A stretch of 64,000 nt of DNA, taken from NCBI GenBank assembly GCA_965222015.1, contig CBDCTL010000023.1, forward strand, positions 806,001 to 870,000, given 5' to 3'. Numbering within the stretch: the first letter of the stretch is position 1; each line of letters begins with the position of its first letter. The position numbers were made by a program, and so were the translations under genes. This stretch comes from JANQPX01 sp965222015. Its GTDB lineage: Bacteria; Pseudomonadota; Alphaproteobacteria; Geminicoccales; Geminicoccaceae. This document shows, one piece after another, positions 44,280-53,271 of this stretch. The notes under the pieces are model-generated. The model had not been told where the DNA came from, did no database searches, and saw only the letters and a program-made list of their open reading frames with translations.

Positions 44280-45045
44280 AGGCTACAGCGCCGCGTCGAT
44301 CGAGGGACTGGCGCCGGCGCCGGCGGTCATCCTGGTGGGGACGCAGCTCGGCGAGAACATCGGCACGACCGCGCGCGCGATGCTCAATTTCGGCCTGTTC
44401 GACCTTCGTCTGGTGCGCCCGAAATGCGGCTGGCCGAGCATCAAGGCGCTGAAAGCCTGCTCCGGCGCCACCGAAGTGCTGAACGCCGCCCGGCTCTATG
44501 ACAGCGTCGAGGAGGCCAGCGCCGATCTCCGCCTCGTGCTCGCCACCACCGCGCGCCCGCGCGACCTGCCGAAGCCGGTGGTGACCGCACGTGAGGCAGG
44601 CGGGCAGCTGAAGGAGGCGATCGCCGGCGGCCTCGGTGCCGGCGTTCTGTTCGGCCCCGAGCGCACCGGCCTCAGCAATGACGATCTGATCTACGCCGAC
44701 GCCGTGCTCACCGTGCCGCTCAATCCCGGCTACAGCTCTCTCAATCTGGCCCAGGCTGTCCTCCTGATCGCCTATGAGTGGTACCAGGCGGGCGAGCCGA
44801 AACGGCCGCCGGCGAGCGTCGCGGCGACGCGCCGTCCGGCCACCAAGGGCGAGCTTGTCGGACTCCTCGACCATGTCGTCACGGAATTGGATCGGACGTC
44901 GTTTTTCCGCACGCCCGAGCGCCGCCGGAGCATGCTGAAGAGCATGAAGGTGGTGATCGAGCGCGCGCGGCTGCGTGAGCCGGACGTGCATCTGCTGCGC
45001 GGCATGATCAAGGCCCTCGGCGGAGGCGATCGCCGATCCCGCTGA
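44269..45045 (+). CDS. trmJ: tRNA/rRNA 2'-O-methyltransferase, TrmJ-like (SPOUT)
   Basis: The 258-residue SpoU/TrmH-class SPOUT enzyme methylates a ribose 2'-OH, in TrmJ at position 32 of tRNAs. Motifs seen are VILVGTQLGENIGTTARAML (motif 1), GVLFGPERTGLSNDDL (motif 2), and VPLNPGYSSLNLAQAVLLI (motif 3), which form the SAM-binding trefoil knot. The helical C-terminal part (GELVGLLDHVVTELDRTSFF) is typical of TrmJ. The preferred start is TTG at 44269, overlapping the end of cimA. A longer upstream reading has no family similarity. Confidence 0.92.
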   Translation: MEGEGYSAASIEGLAPAPAVILVGTQLGENIGTTARAMLNFGLFDLRLVRPKCGWPSIKALKACSGATEVLNAARLYDSVEEASADLRLVLATTARPRDLPKPVVTAREAGGQLKEAIAGGLGAGVLFGPERTGLSNDDLIYADAVLTVPLNPGYSSLNLAQAVLLIAYEWYQAGEPKRPPASVAATRRPATKGELVGLLDHVVTELDRTSFFRTPERRRSMLKSMKVVIERARLREPDVHLLRGMIKALGGGDRRSR

Positions 45046-45221
45046 CCGCAGGCTTTTTTTCGTCCATCGTTAACTCTACTTTTACCTTGCAGCGCGATCA
45101 TGATCTCATCTGCGGATGAGTGGTTTGAGACGATGATCGGACTTTTGATGCGAGCGCTGGCGACGGCCGCGGAAGTGACCTTCGATCGAAAGGCAGCTTC
45201 CGGCGCCCACGGCAGCCAAGG

Positions 45222-47147
45222 ATGAGGGCCAGGCGCAGCTGGGCGGAGATGCGCCATCGGCTTAAGCGTCAGGCCGAGCCGGCGGAACTGGAACCGGCCG
45301 AAAACGAGCTCGGCGAAGTCTTTGACGATCCATCGTCACCGCGATTCGAAGACAGCCCCGAGCCGCCGCCGGTTATCATGGCAGCGTCCGAGGAGTTATC
45401 TTCCGGACTACGATCGTCGGAAGCGGAGCCGCAGACGCCGGTCGAACCCGAGGATGTCGAGCAGGGGTCCAAGCCGCCCCTGGAGCGGCCGCCTGCGGCA
45501 TCGGCTTCGGCGCGCCGGACGGCTCTGGAGCCATTGACGCCGGAACCGGCACGGGTTGATGACGATCCTCGCGAAAACCGTCTGCTCGGCCATGTGATCT
45601 CGGTCGCCGGCTCGATCGTCTGGGGAATATTGGAGCCGGGATCCAACCATCCGGTCGAGATCGGCAACATCGTTCGCCTGCAGGCCGGCCATTGGCGAAG
45701 CTTCGGAGTCGTCACCAGCCTGAAGCGGGACGGCCGAAGGCTGGACGACGACCGGCGCCTGCTCGAAATTCGTATGCTCGGCGAAATTCTCGAAGGCACG
45801 GAGCGGTTCCAGTGCGGCGTCTCGCAACACCCAGCTCTGGATGGCCCCATCTATGCCGCAGACCATCGGGAGCTGTCGCTGATCTACCGGGAGCCGGACA
45901 CCTCGACCGTCAGGCTCGGCACCCTTCGCCAGGCGGATGGCCTGCCGGCCTATGCTTCGACCGACCAGCTGCTCGGCAAGCATTTCGCGGTTCTCGGCAC
46001 CACCGGCGCCGGCAAGAGCTGCGCGGTGACCGTGATCCTCAGAGCCATTCTCGAGGCCAACCCGTTCGGCCATATCGTGATGCTCGATCCGCACAACGAA
46101 TACGCCCCGGCCTTCGGCGACAGCGCAGTGGTCCTCAATCCTGAAACCCTGAAGCTGCCCTATTGGCTCCTGAACTTCGAAGAGATCTCCGAGGTCCTCG
46201 TCAACAAGGAATCGGCGGAGAGCGCCTATATCGAATCGGCGATCCTGCGTGACGCCATTCTGCGCGCCCGCAAGCAGGGCGCCGGCGCGGACGCCAGCGA
46301 TCACATCACCGTCGACACGCCGACCCCCTACCGCCTTTCGGATCTGGTGCGGATCATCAAGGAGGACATGGGCGCCTTCAATCGGGCGGAACAGGTGGCG
46401 TCCTTTCAGCATCTGATCGCCCGGATCGAACGGGTCGCCGGCGATCGCCGCTTCGCCTTCATGTTTTCGAGCTTCATGGTCCAGGACAACATGCGCCAGG
46501 TGCTCGCCTCGATCCTGCGCATTCCGGTCGACGGCAAGCCGGTCACCATCATCGATCTGTCGGGGATGCCGTCGGAAATCGTGGACGTGGTCGTGTCCGT
46601 GCTCTGCCGCCTGGTGTTCGAATTCGTCCTCTGGACCGACCGCGGCAGGGCCCCGCCGATCCTTCTGGTCTGCGAGGAGGCGCACCGCTACGTGCCGCGG
46701 GACGACGACGATGCCTTCGCCCCGACCAAGCGCGCGATTTCGCGGATCGCCAAGGAAGGGCGCAAATATGGCCTCTCCCTCGGCCTGGTTACCCAGCGTC
46801 CGGCTGAGCTTTCGGTCAGCAGCCTCTCCCAGTGCAACACGATCTTCGCGCTGCGCATGGGCAACGAACACGACCTGAAATTCGTCCAGCACGCGGTGCC
46901 GGACGGATCACGCTGGATGACCGAGACCATGCCGTCGCTGAACACGCGCGAAGCCGTGGTGATCGGTGCCGGTGTCTCGGTGCCGATGCATATCCGCTTC
47001 GACGAGCTGCCGGCGGACCGCCGGCCCGCCAGCACCACGCCGCCATTCTCTGACGCCTGGCAGCAGGATCGAGCGGGCGCCGACCTGATCGACCTCACGA
47101 TTCACCGCTGGCGGCATCAATTGCGGGACGATAACTCCGCGGGCTGA
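45222..47147 (+). CDS. HerA-like (DUF87) hexameric ATPase with acidic N-terminal extension
   Basis: A 641-residue protein of the HerA/FtsK ATPase superfamily. Residues 1-115 are glutamate- and proline-rich and probably disordered. Residues 120-200 form the HAS beta-barrel. The ATPase core has Walker A LGTTGAGKS (258-266), LDPHNEY, the Walker B region LLVCEEAHRYVP and the downstream GLVTQRPAELS, a sensor region. HerA proteins translocate DNA, often with NurA nuclease in end resection; bacterial relatives also act in phage defence. No NurA or Sir2 gene lies next to it, so a housekeeping role is equally likely. The ATG at 45222 has AAGG directly before it; a second ATG at 45249 is possible. Confidence 0.85.
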   Translation: MRARRSWAEMRHRLKRQAEPAELEPAENELGEVFDDPSSPRFEDSPEPPPVIMAASEELSSGLRSSEAEPQTPVEPEDVEQGSKPPLERPPAASASARRTALEPLTPEPARVDDDPRENRLLGHVISVAGSIVWGILEPGSNHPVEIGNIVRLQAGHWRSFGVVTSLKRDGRRLDDDRRLLEIRMLGEILEGTERFQCGVSQHPALDGPIYAADHRELSLIYREPDTSTVRLGTLRQADGLPAYASTDQLLGKHFAVLGTTGAGKSCAVTVILRAILEANPFGHIVMLDPHNEYAPAFGDSAVVLNPETLKLPYWLLNFEEISEVLVNKESAESAYIESAILRDAILRARKQGAGADASDHITVDTPTPYRLSDLVRIIKEDMGAFNRAEQVASFQHLIARIERVAGDRRFAFMFSSFMVQDNMRQVLASILRIPVDGKPVTIIDLSGMPSEIVDVVVSVLCRLVFEFVLWTDRGRAPPILLVCEEAHRYVPRDDDDAFAPTKRAISRIAKEGRKYGLSLGLVTQRPAELSVSSLSQCNTIFALRMGNEHDLKFVQHAVPDGSRWMTETMPSLNTREAVVIGAGVSVPMHIRFDELPADRRPASTTPPFSDAWQQDRAGADLIDLTIHRWRHQLRDDNSAG

Positions 47148-47214
47148 AGCCCGGCAGGCCGTGCGAACAAGCCCCCGCCGGGAGCGCAATCCGGGGAATT
47201 TTCGCCGATTTGCT

Positions 47215-47242
47215 TTGACAAACCGTCGTCAGCAGCTATAAC
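47215..47242 (+). promoter_or_regulatory. Sigma-70 promoter of rpsD
   Basis: TTGACA at 47215-47220 and TATAAC at 47237-47242 are separated by 16 bases, a near-consensus housekeeping promoter. Transcription would start near 47249, leaving a leader of about 65 bases before rpsD. Confidence 0.75.
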
Positions 47243-47313
47243 CGATCCAGCCGGAGCGGCATGCCTTGCGTGCCGCCTCTTTTGTTGTTGTCTTCAAGAA
47301 CGATCAGGTCAGC

Positions 47314-47928
47314 ATGTCCAAGCGCGTTGCAGCGAAGAACAAGATTTGCCGTCGCCTCGGGGTCAATCTCTGGGGTCGGGCGAAAAACCCGATCATCAAG
47401 AAGGACTACCCGCCGGGCGAGCATGGCTCGAAGCGCAGGAAGGTGTCCGACTACGGCGCGCAGCTCGCTGCCAAGCAGAAGCTGAAGGGCTATTACGGCA
47501 ACATCACCGAAAAGCAGTTCCGCCGGGTCTATCAGGAGGCCTCCAGGCGCCGCGGCGACACGGCGGAAAACATGATCGGCCTGCTGGAGCAGCGCCTGGA
47601 CATGGTGATCTTTCGCCTGAACTTCGTGCCGACCATCTTCGCGGCACGCCAGGTCGTCAATCACGGCCATATCCTGGTGAACGGCGTCCGGGTGACCATT
47701 CCGAGCTATGTCGTCCGCGAGGGCGACGTCATCGAGGTGCGCGAGCGGTCCAAGAACATGGAACTCGTGCTCGGGTCGGTTCAGCAGCCGGAGCGCGACG
47801 TGCCCGATTATCTGAACGCGGACTTCAAGGCGTTGAAAGGCACTTTCGTGCGCGTGCCGAAGCTCGCCGACGTTCCCTATCCCGTCCAGATGGAGCCGAA
47901 TCTGGTCATCGAGTACTACTCGCGCTGA
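47314..47928 (+). CDS. rpsD: 30S ribosomal protein S4
   Basis: S4 binds 16S rRNA early in 30S assembly. The 204-residue protein starts at the ATG at 47314 (MSKRVAAKNKICRRLG). An in-frame upstream start at 47266 would add an unrelated leader. The S4 N-terminal domain and the RNA-binding S4 domain (LDMVIFRLNFVPTIFAARQV followed by NHGHILVNGVRV) are complete. It is a single-gene unit: a strong promoter precedes it and a strong terminator follows. Whether its leader carries S4 autoregulation is not visible. Confidence 0.98.
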   Translation: MSKRVAAKNKICRRLGVNLWGRAKNPIIKKDYPPGEHGSKRRKVSDYGAQLAAKQKLKGYYGNITEKQFRRVYQEASRRRGDTAENMIGLLEQRLDMVIFRLNFVPTIFAARQVVNHGHILVNGVRVTIPSYVVREGDVIEVRERSKNMELVLGSVQQPERDVPDYLNADFKALKGTFVRVPKLADVPYPVQMEPNLVIEYYSR

Positions 47929-47963
47929 TCGACAGGAAATACGGCTTCCAAGAGTTGCGAAGG

Positions 47964-47995
47964 GAGGCGTTGCGAAGGCAGCGCCTCTTTTTTTA
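47964..47995 (+). terminator. Rho-independent terminator after rpsD
   Basis: GAGGCGTTGC (47964-47973) and GCAGCGCCTC (47978-47987) pair over ten bases with one G-T, closing a GAAG loop. Seven T residues follow from 47988. Confidence 0.9.
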
Positions 47996-48011
47996 TTGGA
48001 GGAATGTCTCG

Positions 48012-48466
48012 ATGATCCGTCCCGCCGCAGCCAACGACGAAGCGGCGATTGTCGACATGGCAAAGTGCGCCTACTGCATCTACGAAAAACCGCTGGACCG
48101 GCCGCCGACGCCCATGGTCGCGGATTTCGGGCGGCACGCCGATCGCGATTAGGTCGTCGTTTTCGAGCAGGAAGACGTCGTGGCCGGCTATGCGATCCTG
48201 ATCGTCGACGAGCGTCGGGCGCTTCTGGACAACGTCGCCATCGATCCCGCACATCAACGCCTGGAGATTGGCCAAGCGCTGGTCGATCGGTCGAGCGCCA
48301 AGTCGCTGCAGTGGGCTACGAGGCCCTGGACCTCCAAAACAATGTCATCATGACGGCGAATATCGCCTGGTATCGAAAGCTCGTTTTCGCAGAGACCGGA
48401 CGGTTCTAGGAGCACGGCTTCCGTCGGGTCCGTATGAGCAAGACCAAAGCCATCCGAAACGGCTGA
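48012..48466 (+). pseudogene. Degraded GNAT-family N-acetyltransferase
   Basis: An ATG at 48012 with GGAGG upstream begins MIRPAAANDEAAIVDMAKCA, a typical GNAT start. Translation meets TAG at 48150-48152. After that stop the same frame gives VVVFEQEDVVAGYAILIVDE and LLDNVAIDPAHQRLEIGQAL, the acetyl-CoA region, where the usual GxG (QGRGLG) is lost. The frame then shifts near 48300 to give GYEALDLQNNVIMTANIAWY, followed by RKLVFAETGRF, and a second TAG. The remaining EHGFRRVRMSK ends at 48464-48466. Two stops and a frameshift make it non-functional. It lies directly after the rpsD terminator. Confidence 0.8.
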
Positions 48467-48519
48467 TCATCGATCGCCGCTGTAAAAGCGCGTCTCTGAA
48501 AAAGAGGCGATCCGGCCGG

Positions 48520-48864
48520 TCAGGCTGCGGCCTGGCTCTCGATGCCCTTGTCCTTCAGAAGCTGAGCGAGCTCGCCGGACTGGTACATTTCACGCACGAT
48601 ATCGCAGCCGCCGATGAACTCGCCCTTGACATAGAGCTGGGGGATGGTCGGCCAGTGGCTGTAGTCCTTGATTCCCTGGCGGAGTTCATCGTCAGCCAGG
48701 ATGTCGAAGGCCTTGAACTTGACGCCGAGCAGCGACAGGACCTGAACCACCTGGGCGGAGAAACCGCATTGCGGAAACACCGGCGTGCCCTTCATGTAAA
48801 GGACCACCGGGTTGGCGTTCACGTCGTCTTCGATGCGCGAAAAAATCGGACTGGCGTCGTTCAT
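48520..48864 (-). CDS. grxD: Monothiol glutaredoxin Grx4
   Basis: Grx4 is a monothiol CGFS glutaredoxin that carries a [2Fe-2S] cluster with glutathione and BolA proteins. The 114 residues show the nucleotide-like start NPVVLYMKGTPVFPQCGFSA, with the single active cysteine. The cis-proline segment WPTIPQLYVKGEFIGGCDIV binds glutathione. Length is standard. The neighbouring gene is bolA, its physical partner, and both follow purL as in many alphaproteobacteria. Confidence 0.95.
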   Translation of the reverse strand: MNDASPIFSRIEDDVNANPVVLYMKGTPVFPQCGFSAQVVQVLSLLGVKFKAFDILADDELRQGIKDYSHWPTIPQLYVKGEFIGGCDIVREMYQSGELAQLLKDKGIESQAAA

Positions 48865-48926
48865 GGCAGACTGTCTCCCTGTTCGGCGTCGAGCGTTTCA
48901 CCCGATTTCGCTGGGGCGATGTTCCC

Positions 48927-49160
48927 TTATTTGGGGGCTTCGGTGGTCAAGGCAAGAGCGTGCAGCTCGTTGCCCATGCGATCGCCGAGCGCCCGATAAA
49001 CGAGCTGATGCTGCTGCACCCGCGACTTGCCGGCGAACTCCGAGGCAACGATCCTGGCGTGGTAGTGATTGCCGTCGCCGGCGAGATCGTCGATCCGAAC
49101 GTCGGCGCTTGGCAGCGCATCCTGGATCAGGGCTTTGATGTCATCGGCGGTCATCGCCAT
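48927..49160 (-). CDS. bolA: BolA family protein
   Basis: This 77-residue BolA-fold protein has the pattern DGNHYHARIVASEFAGKSRV, then QQHQLVYRALGDRM. The histidines there are candidate ligands of the shared BolA-Grx [2Fe-2S] cluster. The size and short N terminus resemble the IbaG/BolA2 type. It is between purL (22-base gap) and grxD, so co-expression with its glutaredoxin partner is likely. The role is iron-sulfur cluster trafficking or iron sensing. Confidence 0.92.
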   Translation of the reverse strand: MAMTADDIKALIQDALPSADVRIDDLAGDGNHYHARIVASEFAGKSRVQQHQLVYRALGDRMGNELHALALTTEAPK

Positions 49161-49182
49161 GGGTGGTCACCGTCCGTCGGCA

Positions 49183-51393
49183 TCATCGCTGCTCGCTCAT
49201 ATAGCTCGGAAACCAGCGATCGGATTTCCCGATCAGCTCGCTCAAGGATATGGCATCACAACCGTTGAGCGTCAATGACGAGCCGCCGGTCCTGCCGATC
49301 GCGCGCGCCACGACGCCGACCTTGCCGGCTTGGTCCAGCACGCTTTCGATGCCGGCGGGATCGATCGCCAGGAGATAGCGGCCCTGATCCTCGCCGAACA
49401 GCCAGCCAGCCTCGCTCTGCAGGCCGGCCGGCGGCTCCAGCGCAGCACCGATGCCGGAGGCAATCGCCATCTCGGCGAGCGCCACCAAGAGACCGCCATC
49501 GGCGAGATCGTGGCAGGCGACGACATCGCCGCCCTCGATCAGCCGCCGGACCAGATCGCCGTTTCGCCGCTCGATCGCCAGCTCCACCGGCGGCGGCGCC
49601 CCCTCCTCGCGGCCGCAGACCTCGCGAAGATAGAGCGAGCTGCCTAGCCAGCCATGGGTCTCGCCGATCAGGACCAGCGGGAGATCCGCGCGATCATAGG
49701 CGATGGTGACGCTCTTTTCGAGATCGTCCACCAGGCCCACGCCGCCGATGGTCGGGGTCGGCAGGATCGCCTGGCCGTCGGTCTCGTTGTAGAGGGAGAC
49801 GTTGCCGGAGACGACCGGAAAGTCGAGGGCGGCGCAGGCCTCACCGACGCCTTCGAGGCAGCCGACGAACTGGCCCATGATGGCGGGGTTTTCGGGATTG
49901 CCGAAATTCAGGCAGTCGGTGATGGCAAGCGGTCGGGCGCCGACCGCGGTGATATTCCGCCAGGCTTCGGCGACCGCCTGGCGACCGCCTTGCACCGGGT
50001 CCGCAAAGCAGTAGCGGGGCGTGCAGTCGGTGGTCATGGCGAGGCCGCGGCCGGTGCCGTGGATCCTGACCACCGCCGCATCGCCGCCAGGCCGCTGCAC
50101 GGTGTCGGCCATGACCATGTGGTCATATTGCTCGTAGATCCATCTCTTCGAACAGAGGTCCGGCGCACCGATCAGCTTCAGAAGGGCCTGATCGTGCGGG
50201 ATCGGCGGCGAGATGCTTTCCGCGATGACCGGCAGGGCGGGTTCGGTCTCCTCGAAGGGGCGCTGGTAGACCGGGGAGGCACCGCTCACCGGCGCGATCG
50301 GCACGTCGGCCACGGTCTCGCCATGCCAGCGCAACACCATGCAGCCGGTGTCGGTCACCCTGCCGACCGTGGCGAAGTCGAGATCCCATTTCGCCATGAT
50401 CTTTCTCGCGTCTTCCTCCGCCCCTTCGCGCAGGACCAGCAGCATGCGCTCCTGGCTCTCCGACAGCATGATCTCGTAGGGCGTCATGCCTGTCTCGCGC
50501 ATGGGCACGCGATCGAGATCCATCTCGATGCCGACCTCGCCCCGGGAGGCCATTTCGAACGAAGACGAGGTCAGTCCGGCCGCTCCCATGTCCTGAATGG
50601 CGACGATGGCGTCGGTGCGCATCAGCTCCAGGCAGGCTTCGAGCAGCAGCTTTTCGGTGAAGGGGTCGCCGACCTGAACGGTCGGGCGTTTCGCCTCGGT
50701 CTCGTCGCTGAACTCGGCCGACGCCATGGTGGCACCGTGGATGCCATCCCGCCCGGTCTTGGCGCCGACATAGACGACGGGATTGCCGACGCCGGCGGCC
50801 GCGGCATAGAAAATCCGGTCCTGCTCGACCAGGCCGACGCACATGGCGTTGACGAGAATGTTGCCGTTATAGGCGGCGTGGAAGGTGGTCTCGCCGCCGA
50901 CCGTGGGCACGCCGATGCAGTTGCCGTAGCCGCCGATCCCGGCGACCACGCCATCCACCAGATGCCGCGTCTTCGGATGATCGGGGCTGCCGAAGCGAAG
51001 CGCGTTCAGGATGGCGACCGGGCGCGCGCCCATGGTGAAGATGTCCCGAAGGATTCCGCCGACGCCGGTGGCAGCACCCTGATAGGGCTCGATGAAACTG
51101 GGGTGGTTGTGGCTTTCCGCCTTGAACACTGCCGCCATGCCGCCGCCGACATCGACGATGCCGGCGTTCTCGCCGGGGCCGCAGATCACCCAGGGTGCGG
51201 TGGTCGGCAGCTTCTTGAGCCAGTGCTTGGAGGACTTATACGAGCAGTGCTCGCTCCACATCACCGAAAAGATGCCGAGCTCGACGGCCGAGGGCGGCCG
51301 GTCCAGGATTTCGAGGATCAGCTTGTATTCGTCCTCCGAAAGGCCGTGTTCGGCGACCTGCTCCGGCGTGATCGGGTCGTTGCGCACGCTCAT
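49183..51393 (-). CDS. purL: Phosphoribosylformylglycinamidine synthase, PurL subunit (small form)
   Basis: PurL carries out the ATP-dependent step from FGAR to FGAM, using ammonia from PurQ. The 736 residues match the small PurL that works with PurQ and PurS. Motifs include MWSEHCSYKSSKHWLKKLPT, the ATP-site region GENAGIVDVGGGMAAVFKAE, and the repeated second half (NFGNPENPAIMGQFVGCLEG). Its stop lies 22 bases before bolA, and its start overlaps the purQ stop by four bases. All three subunits are encoded together here. Confidence 0.97.
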   Translation of the reverse strand: MSVRNDPITPEQVAEHGLSEDEYKLILEILDRPPSAVELGIFSVMWSEHCSYKSSKHWLKKLPTTAPWVICGPGENAGIVDVGGGMAAVFKAESHNHPSFIEPYQGAATGVGGILRDIFTMGARPVAILNALRFGSPDHPKTRHLVDGVVAGIGGYGNCIGVPTVGGETTFHAAYNGNILVNAMCVGLVEQDRIFYAAAAGVGNPVVYVGAKTGRDGIHGATMASAEFSDETEAKRPTVQVGDPFTEKLLLEACLELMRTDAIVAIQDMGAAGLTSSSFEMASRGEVGIEMDLDRVPMRETGMTPYEIMLSESQERMLLVLREGAEEDARKIMAKWDLDFATVGRVTDTGCMVLRWHGETVADVPIAPVSGASPVYQRPFEETEPALPVIAESISPPIPHDQALLKLIGAPDLCSKRWIYEQYDHMVMADTVQRPGGDAAVVRIHGTGRGLAMTTDCTPRYCFADPVQGGRQAVAEAWRNITAVGARPLAITDCLNFGNPENPAIMGQFVGCLEGVGEACAALDFPVVSGNVSLYNETDGQAILPTPTIGGVGLVDDLEKSVTIAYDRADLPLVLIGETHGWLGSSLYLREVCGREEGAPPPVELAIERRNGDLVRRLIEGGDVVACHDLADGGLLVALAEMAIASGIGAALEPPAGLQSEAGWLFGEDQGRYLLAIDPAGIESVLDQAGKVGVVARAIGRTGGSSLTLNGCDAISLSELIGKSDRWFPSYMSEQR

Positions 51394-52049
51394 GACAGCG
51401 CCTCCATGAGGCCGCGGAACATCGGCACGCCGTCGGTGCCGCCGGTCACGGGATCGACCGCCCGTTCCGGGTGGGGCATCAGGCCCAGCACGTTTCGCCC
51501 GGTCCCGAGCACGCCCGCGATATCGGCGACCGAACCGTTCGGATTGTCCAGATAGCGAAAGGCGATGCGATCCTCGTCCCGGAGACGCTTCAGCTCGTCC
51601 TCGTCGCAGACATAGTTGCCGTCGTGATGGGCGACGGGGATGCTCAGCGGTCTCGCCGGGTCGTAGTTTGCGGTGAAGACCGAGGCGGTGCTGACGACGT
51701 CGAGCGCAACCTCGCGGCAGACGAATTTGAGGCCGGCATTAGCGATCAGGGCACCGGGCACCAGCCCGGTCTCGGCGAGAAGCTGGAAGCCATTGCAGAT
51801 GCCGAGCACCGGGACGCCGGCTTCCGCGGCGCGCACCACCTCCATCATGATCGGCGCCTTGGCGGCGATGGCGCCGGAGCGGAGGTAGTCGCCATAGGAA
51901 AAGCCGCCGGGCAGCACGATCAGATCGAGGCGGGGCAGTTCGGGGTCGGCGTGCCAGAGCCGCGTGACCGACGCGCCTGCCCGTTCGAGCGCGACCGCGA
52001 CGTCGCGATCGCAATTGGAGCCGGGAAAGGTGATGACACCTGCCTGCAC
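51390..52049 (-). CDS. purQ: Phosphoribosylformylglycinamidine synthase, PurQ glutaminase subunit
   Basis: PurQ is the class I glutamine amidotransferase subunit that supplies ammonia to PurL. The 219 residues begin MQAGVITFPGSNCDRD. The nucleophile is the cysteine in VLGICNGFQLLAETGLVPGA. The histidine and glutamate of the triad are in LMPHPERAVDP near the C terminus. GGFSYGDYLRSGAIA is the oxyanion-side motif. It follows purS after 33 bases and overlaps purL. Confidence 0.97.
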   Translation of the reverse strand: MQAGVITFPGSNCDRDVAVALERAGASVTRLWHADPELPRLDLIVLPGGFSYGDYLRSGAIAAKAPIMMEVVRAAEAGVPVLGICNGFQLLAETGLVPGALIANAGLKFVCREVALDVVSTASVFTANYDPARPLSIPVAHHDGNYVCDEDELKRLRDEDRIAFRYLDNPNGSVADIAGVLGTGRNVLGLMPHPERAVDPVTGGTDGVPMFRGLMEALS

Positions 52050-52082
52050 GTTATCCGTTCCTCGATACTTCTAAGTTTAAGT

Positions 52083-52340
52083 TCAGCCTGACCGAGCTTC
52101 GGTCTCGATGGTGACCGAATAGGTTTCGATAACCGGATTGGCGAGGAGTTTCTCGCACATGGCCTCGACCTCGGCCCTGGCGGCGGCCTGGTCGGAGGCG
52201 GCGAGCTCGAGCTCGATCAGCTTGCCCTGCCGCACCTCGCCGACGCCCTCGAAGCCGAGCTGACCAAGCGCCCTGCCGATCGCCGCACCCTGGGGATCGA
52301 GGACGCCCTCTTTAAGCCTCACATGAACTTTCGCTTTCAT
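52083..52340 (-). CDS. purS: Phosphoribosylformylglycinamidine synthase, PurS subunit
   Basis: PurS is the small subunit that lets PurL and PurQ assemble. The 85 residues match the family throughout: KVHVRLKEGVLDPQGAAIGR, then LGFEGVGEVRQGKLIEL, with the final helix containing CEKLLANPVIETYSV. Its presence agrees with the small PurL. It lies 55 bases after purC. Confidence 0.96.
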   Translation of the reverse strand: MKAKVHVRLKEGVLDPQGAAIGRALGQLGFEGVGEVRQGKLIELELAASDQAAARAEVEAMCEKLLANPVIETYSVTIETEARSG

Positions 52341-52395
52341 TTTTCTCGAACTTTCCGTGACGTGACGAGGTCCAAGTCAACCCAGTAGCGGGCCG

Positions 52396-53172
52396 CTACT
52401 GGACGGTTTCGGGGCCTTTGAGGTCGCGAGGGCCGGCTTCGGGCAGGATGCCGAGGCGTCTTGCGACTTCCTGGTAGCCCTCCTCGACCCGGCCGAGATC
52501 GCGCCGGAAGCGGTCCTTGTCCAGCTTCTCATTGGTGAGCACGTCCCAGAGGCGGCAGCTGTCGGGAGAGATCTCGTCGGCGAGGATGATGTGCATCTCC
52601 TCGTCCTCCCAAAGGCGGCCGAACTCGATCTTGAAGTCGACGAGGCGGAGGCCTGCGCCCATGAACAGACCGGAGAGGTAATCATTGATGCGGAGCGCGA
52701 GATTGAGCATCTCGTCGATCTCCTGATAGGCGGCCCAGCCGAAGGCGGAGATGTGCTCCTCGGTGACCAGCGGATCGCCGAGTTCGTCGGATTTGTAGTA
52801 ATATTCGACGATCGAGCGCGGCAGCGGCTCGCCTTCCTCCAGGCCGAAGCGCTTGGCGAGCGAGCCCGCGACGACGTTTCGGATCACCACCTCGATCGGG
52901 ATGATCTCGACCTCCTTCACCAGCTGCTCGCGCATGTTCAGGCGGCGGACGAAATGGGTCGGGATGCCGATCGAGGCGAGCTTCTCCATGAGATATTCGG
53001 AGATGCGGTTGTTCAGCACACCCTTGCCGGTGATGACGCCCTGCTTCTGATTGTTGAAGGCGGTGGCATCGTCCTTGAAATATTGAATGAGCGTACCGGG
53101 CTCGGGCCCCTCGAACAGGACCTTGGCCTTGCCCTCATAGACCTTGCGGCGGCGGCTCGACTGGCGTGACAT
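52396..53172 (-). CDS. purC: SAICAR synthetase PurC
   Basis: PurC joins CAIR and aspartate with ATP. The 258 residues include RRRKVYEGKAKVLFEGPEPG, KDDATAFNNQKQGVITGKG, and LVDFKIEFGRLWEDEEMHII followed by LADEISPDSCRLWD, the SAICAR-synthetase signatures that bind ATP and metal. It is the first gene of the pur operon on the minus strand. A candidate promoter lies just upstream (53220-53248). Confidence 0.96.
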   Translation of the reverse strand: MSRQSSRRRKVYEGKAKVLFEGPEPGTLIQYFKDDATAFNNQKQGVITGKGVLNNRISEYLMEKLASIGIPTHFVRRLNMREQLVKEVEIIPIEVVIRNVVAGSLAKRFGLEEGEPLPRSIVEYYYKSDELGDPLVTEEHISAFGWAAYQEIDEMLNLALRINDYLSGLFMGAGLRLVDFKIEFGRLWEDEEMHIILADEISPDSCRLWDVLTNEKLDKDRFRRDLGRVEEGYQEVARRLGILPEAGPRDLKGPETVQ

Positions 53173-53219
53173 CGCTGGGAATCCCTGGCGGGAGACGAAG
53201 ACATCAAAACTGCGCGCCG

Positions 53220-53248
53220 TCTATAGCGCAGGCTGAAGGCGAACACAA
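53220..53248 (-). promoter_or_regulatory. Candidate sigma-70 promoter of the pur operon
   Basis: Read on the minus strand, TTGTGT (53243-53248) and TATAGA (53220-53225) are separated by 17 bases and lie about 50 bases before the purC start. The -35 box is only a partial match. Confidence 0.45.
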
Positions 53249-53271
53249 CAAAACGCGCAAAAAGCGAGCGG

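Noticed and set aside
47148..47313. Upstream in-frame start for rpsD at 47266
   Set aside because: It lies inside the leader after a near-consensus promoter, and S4 proteins start at MSKR.
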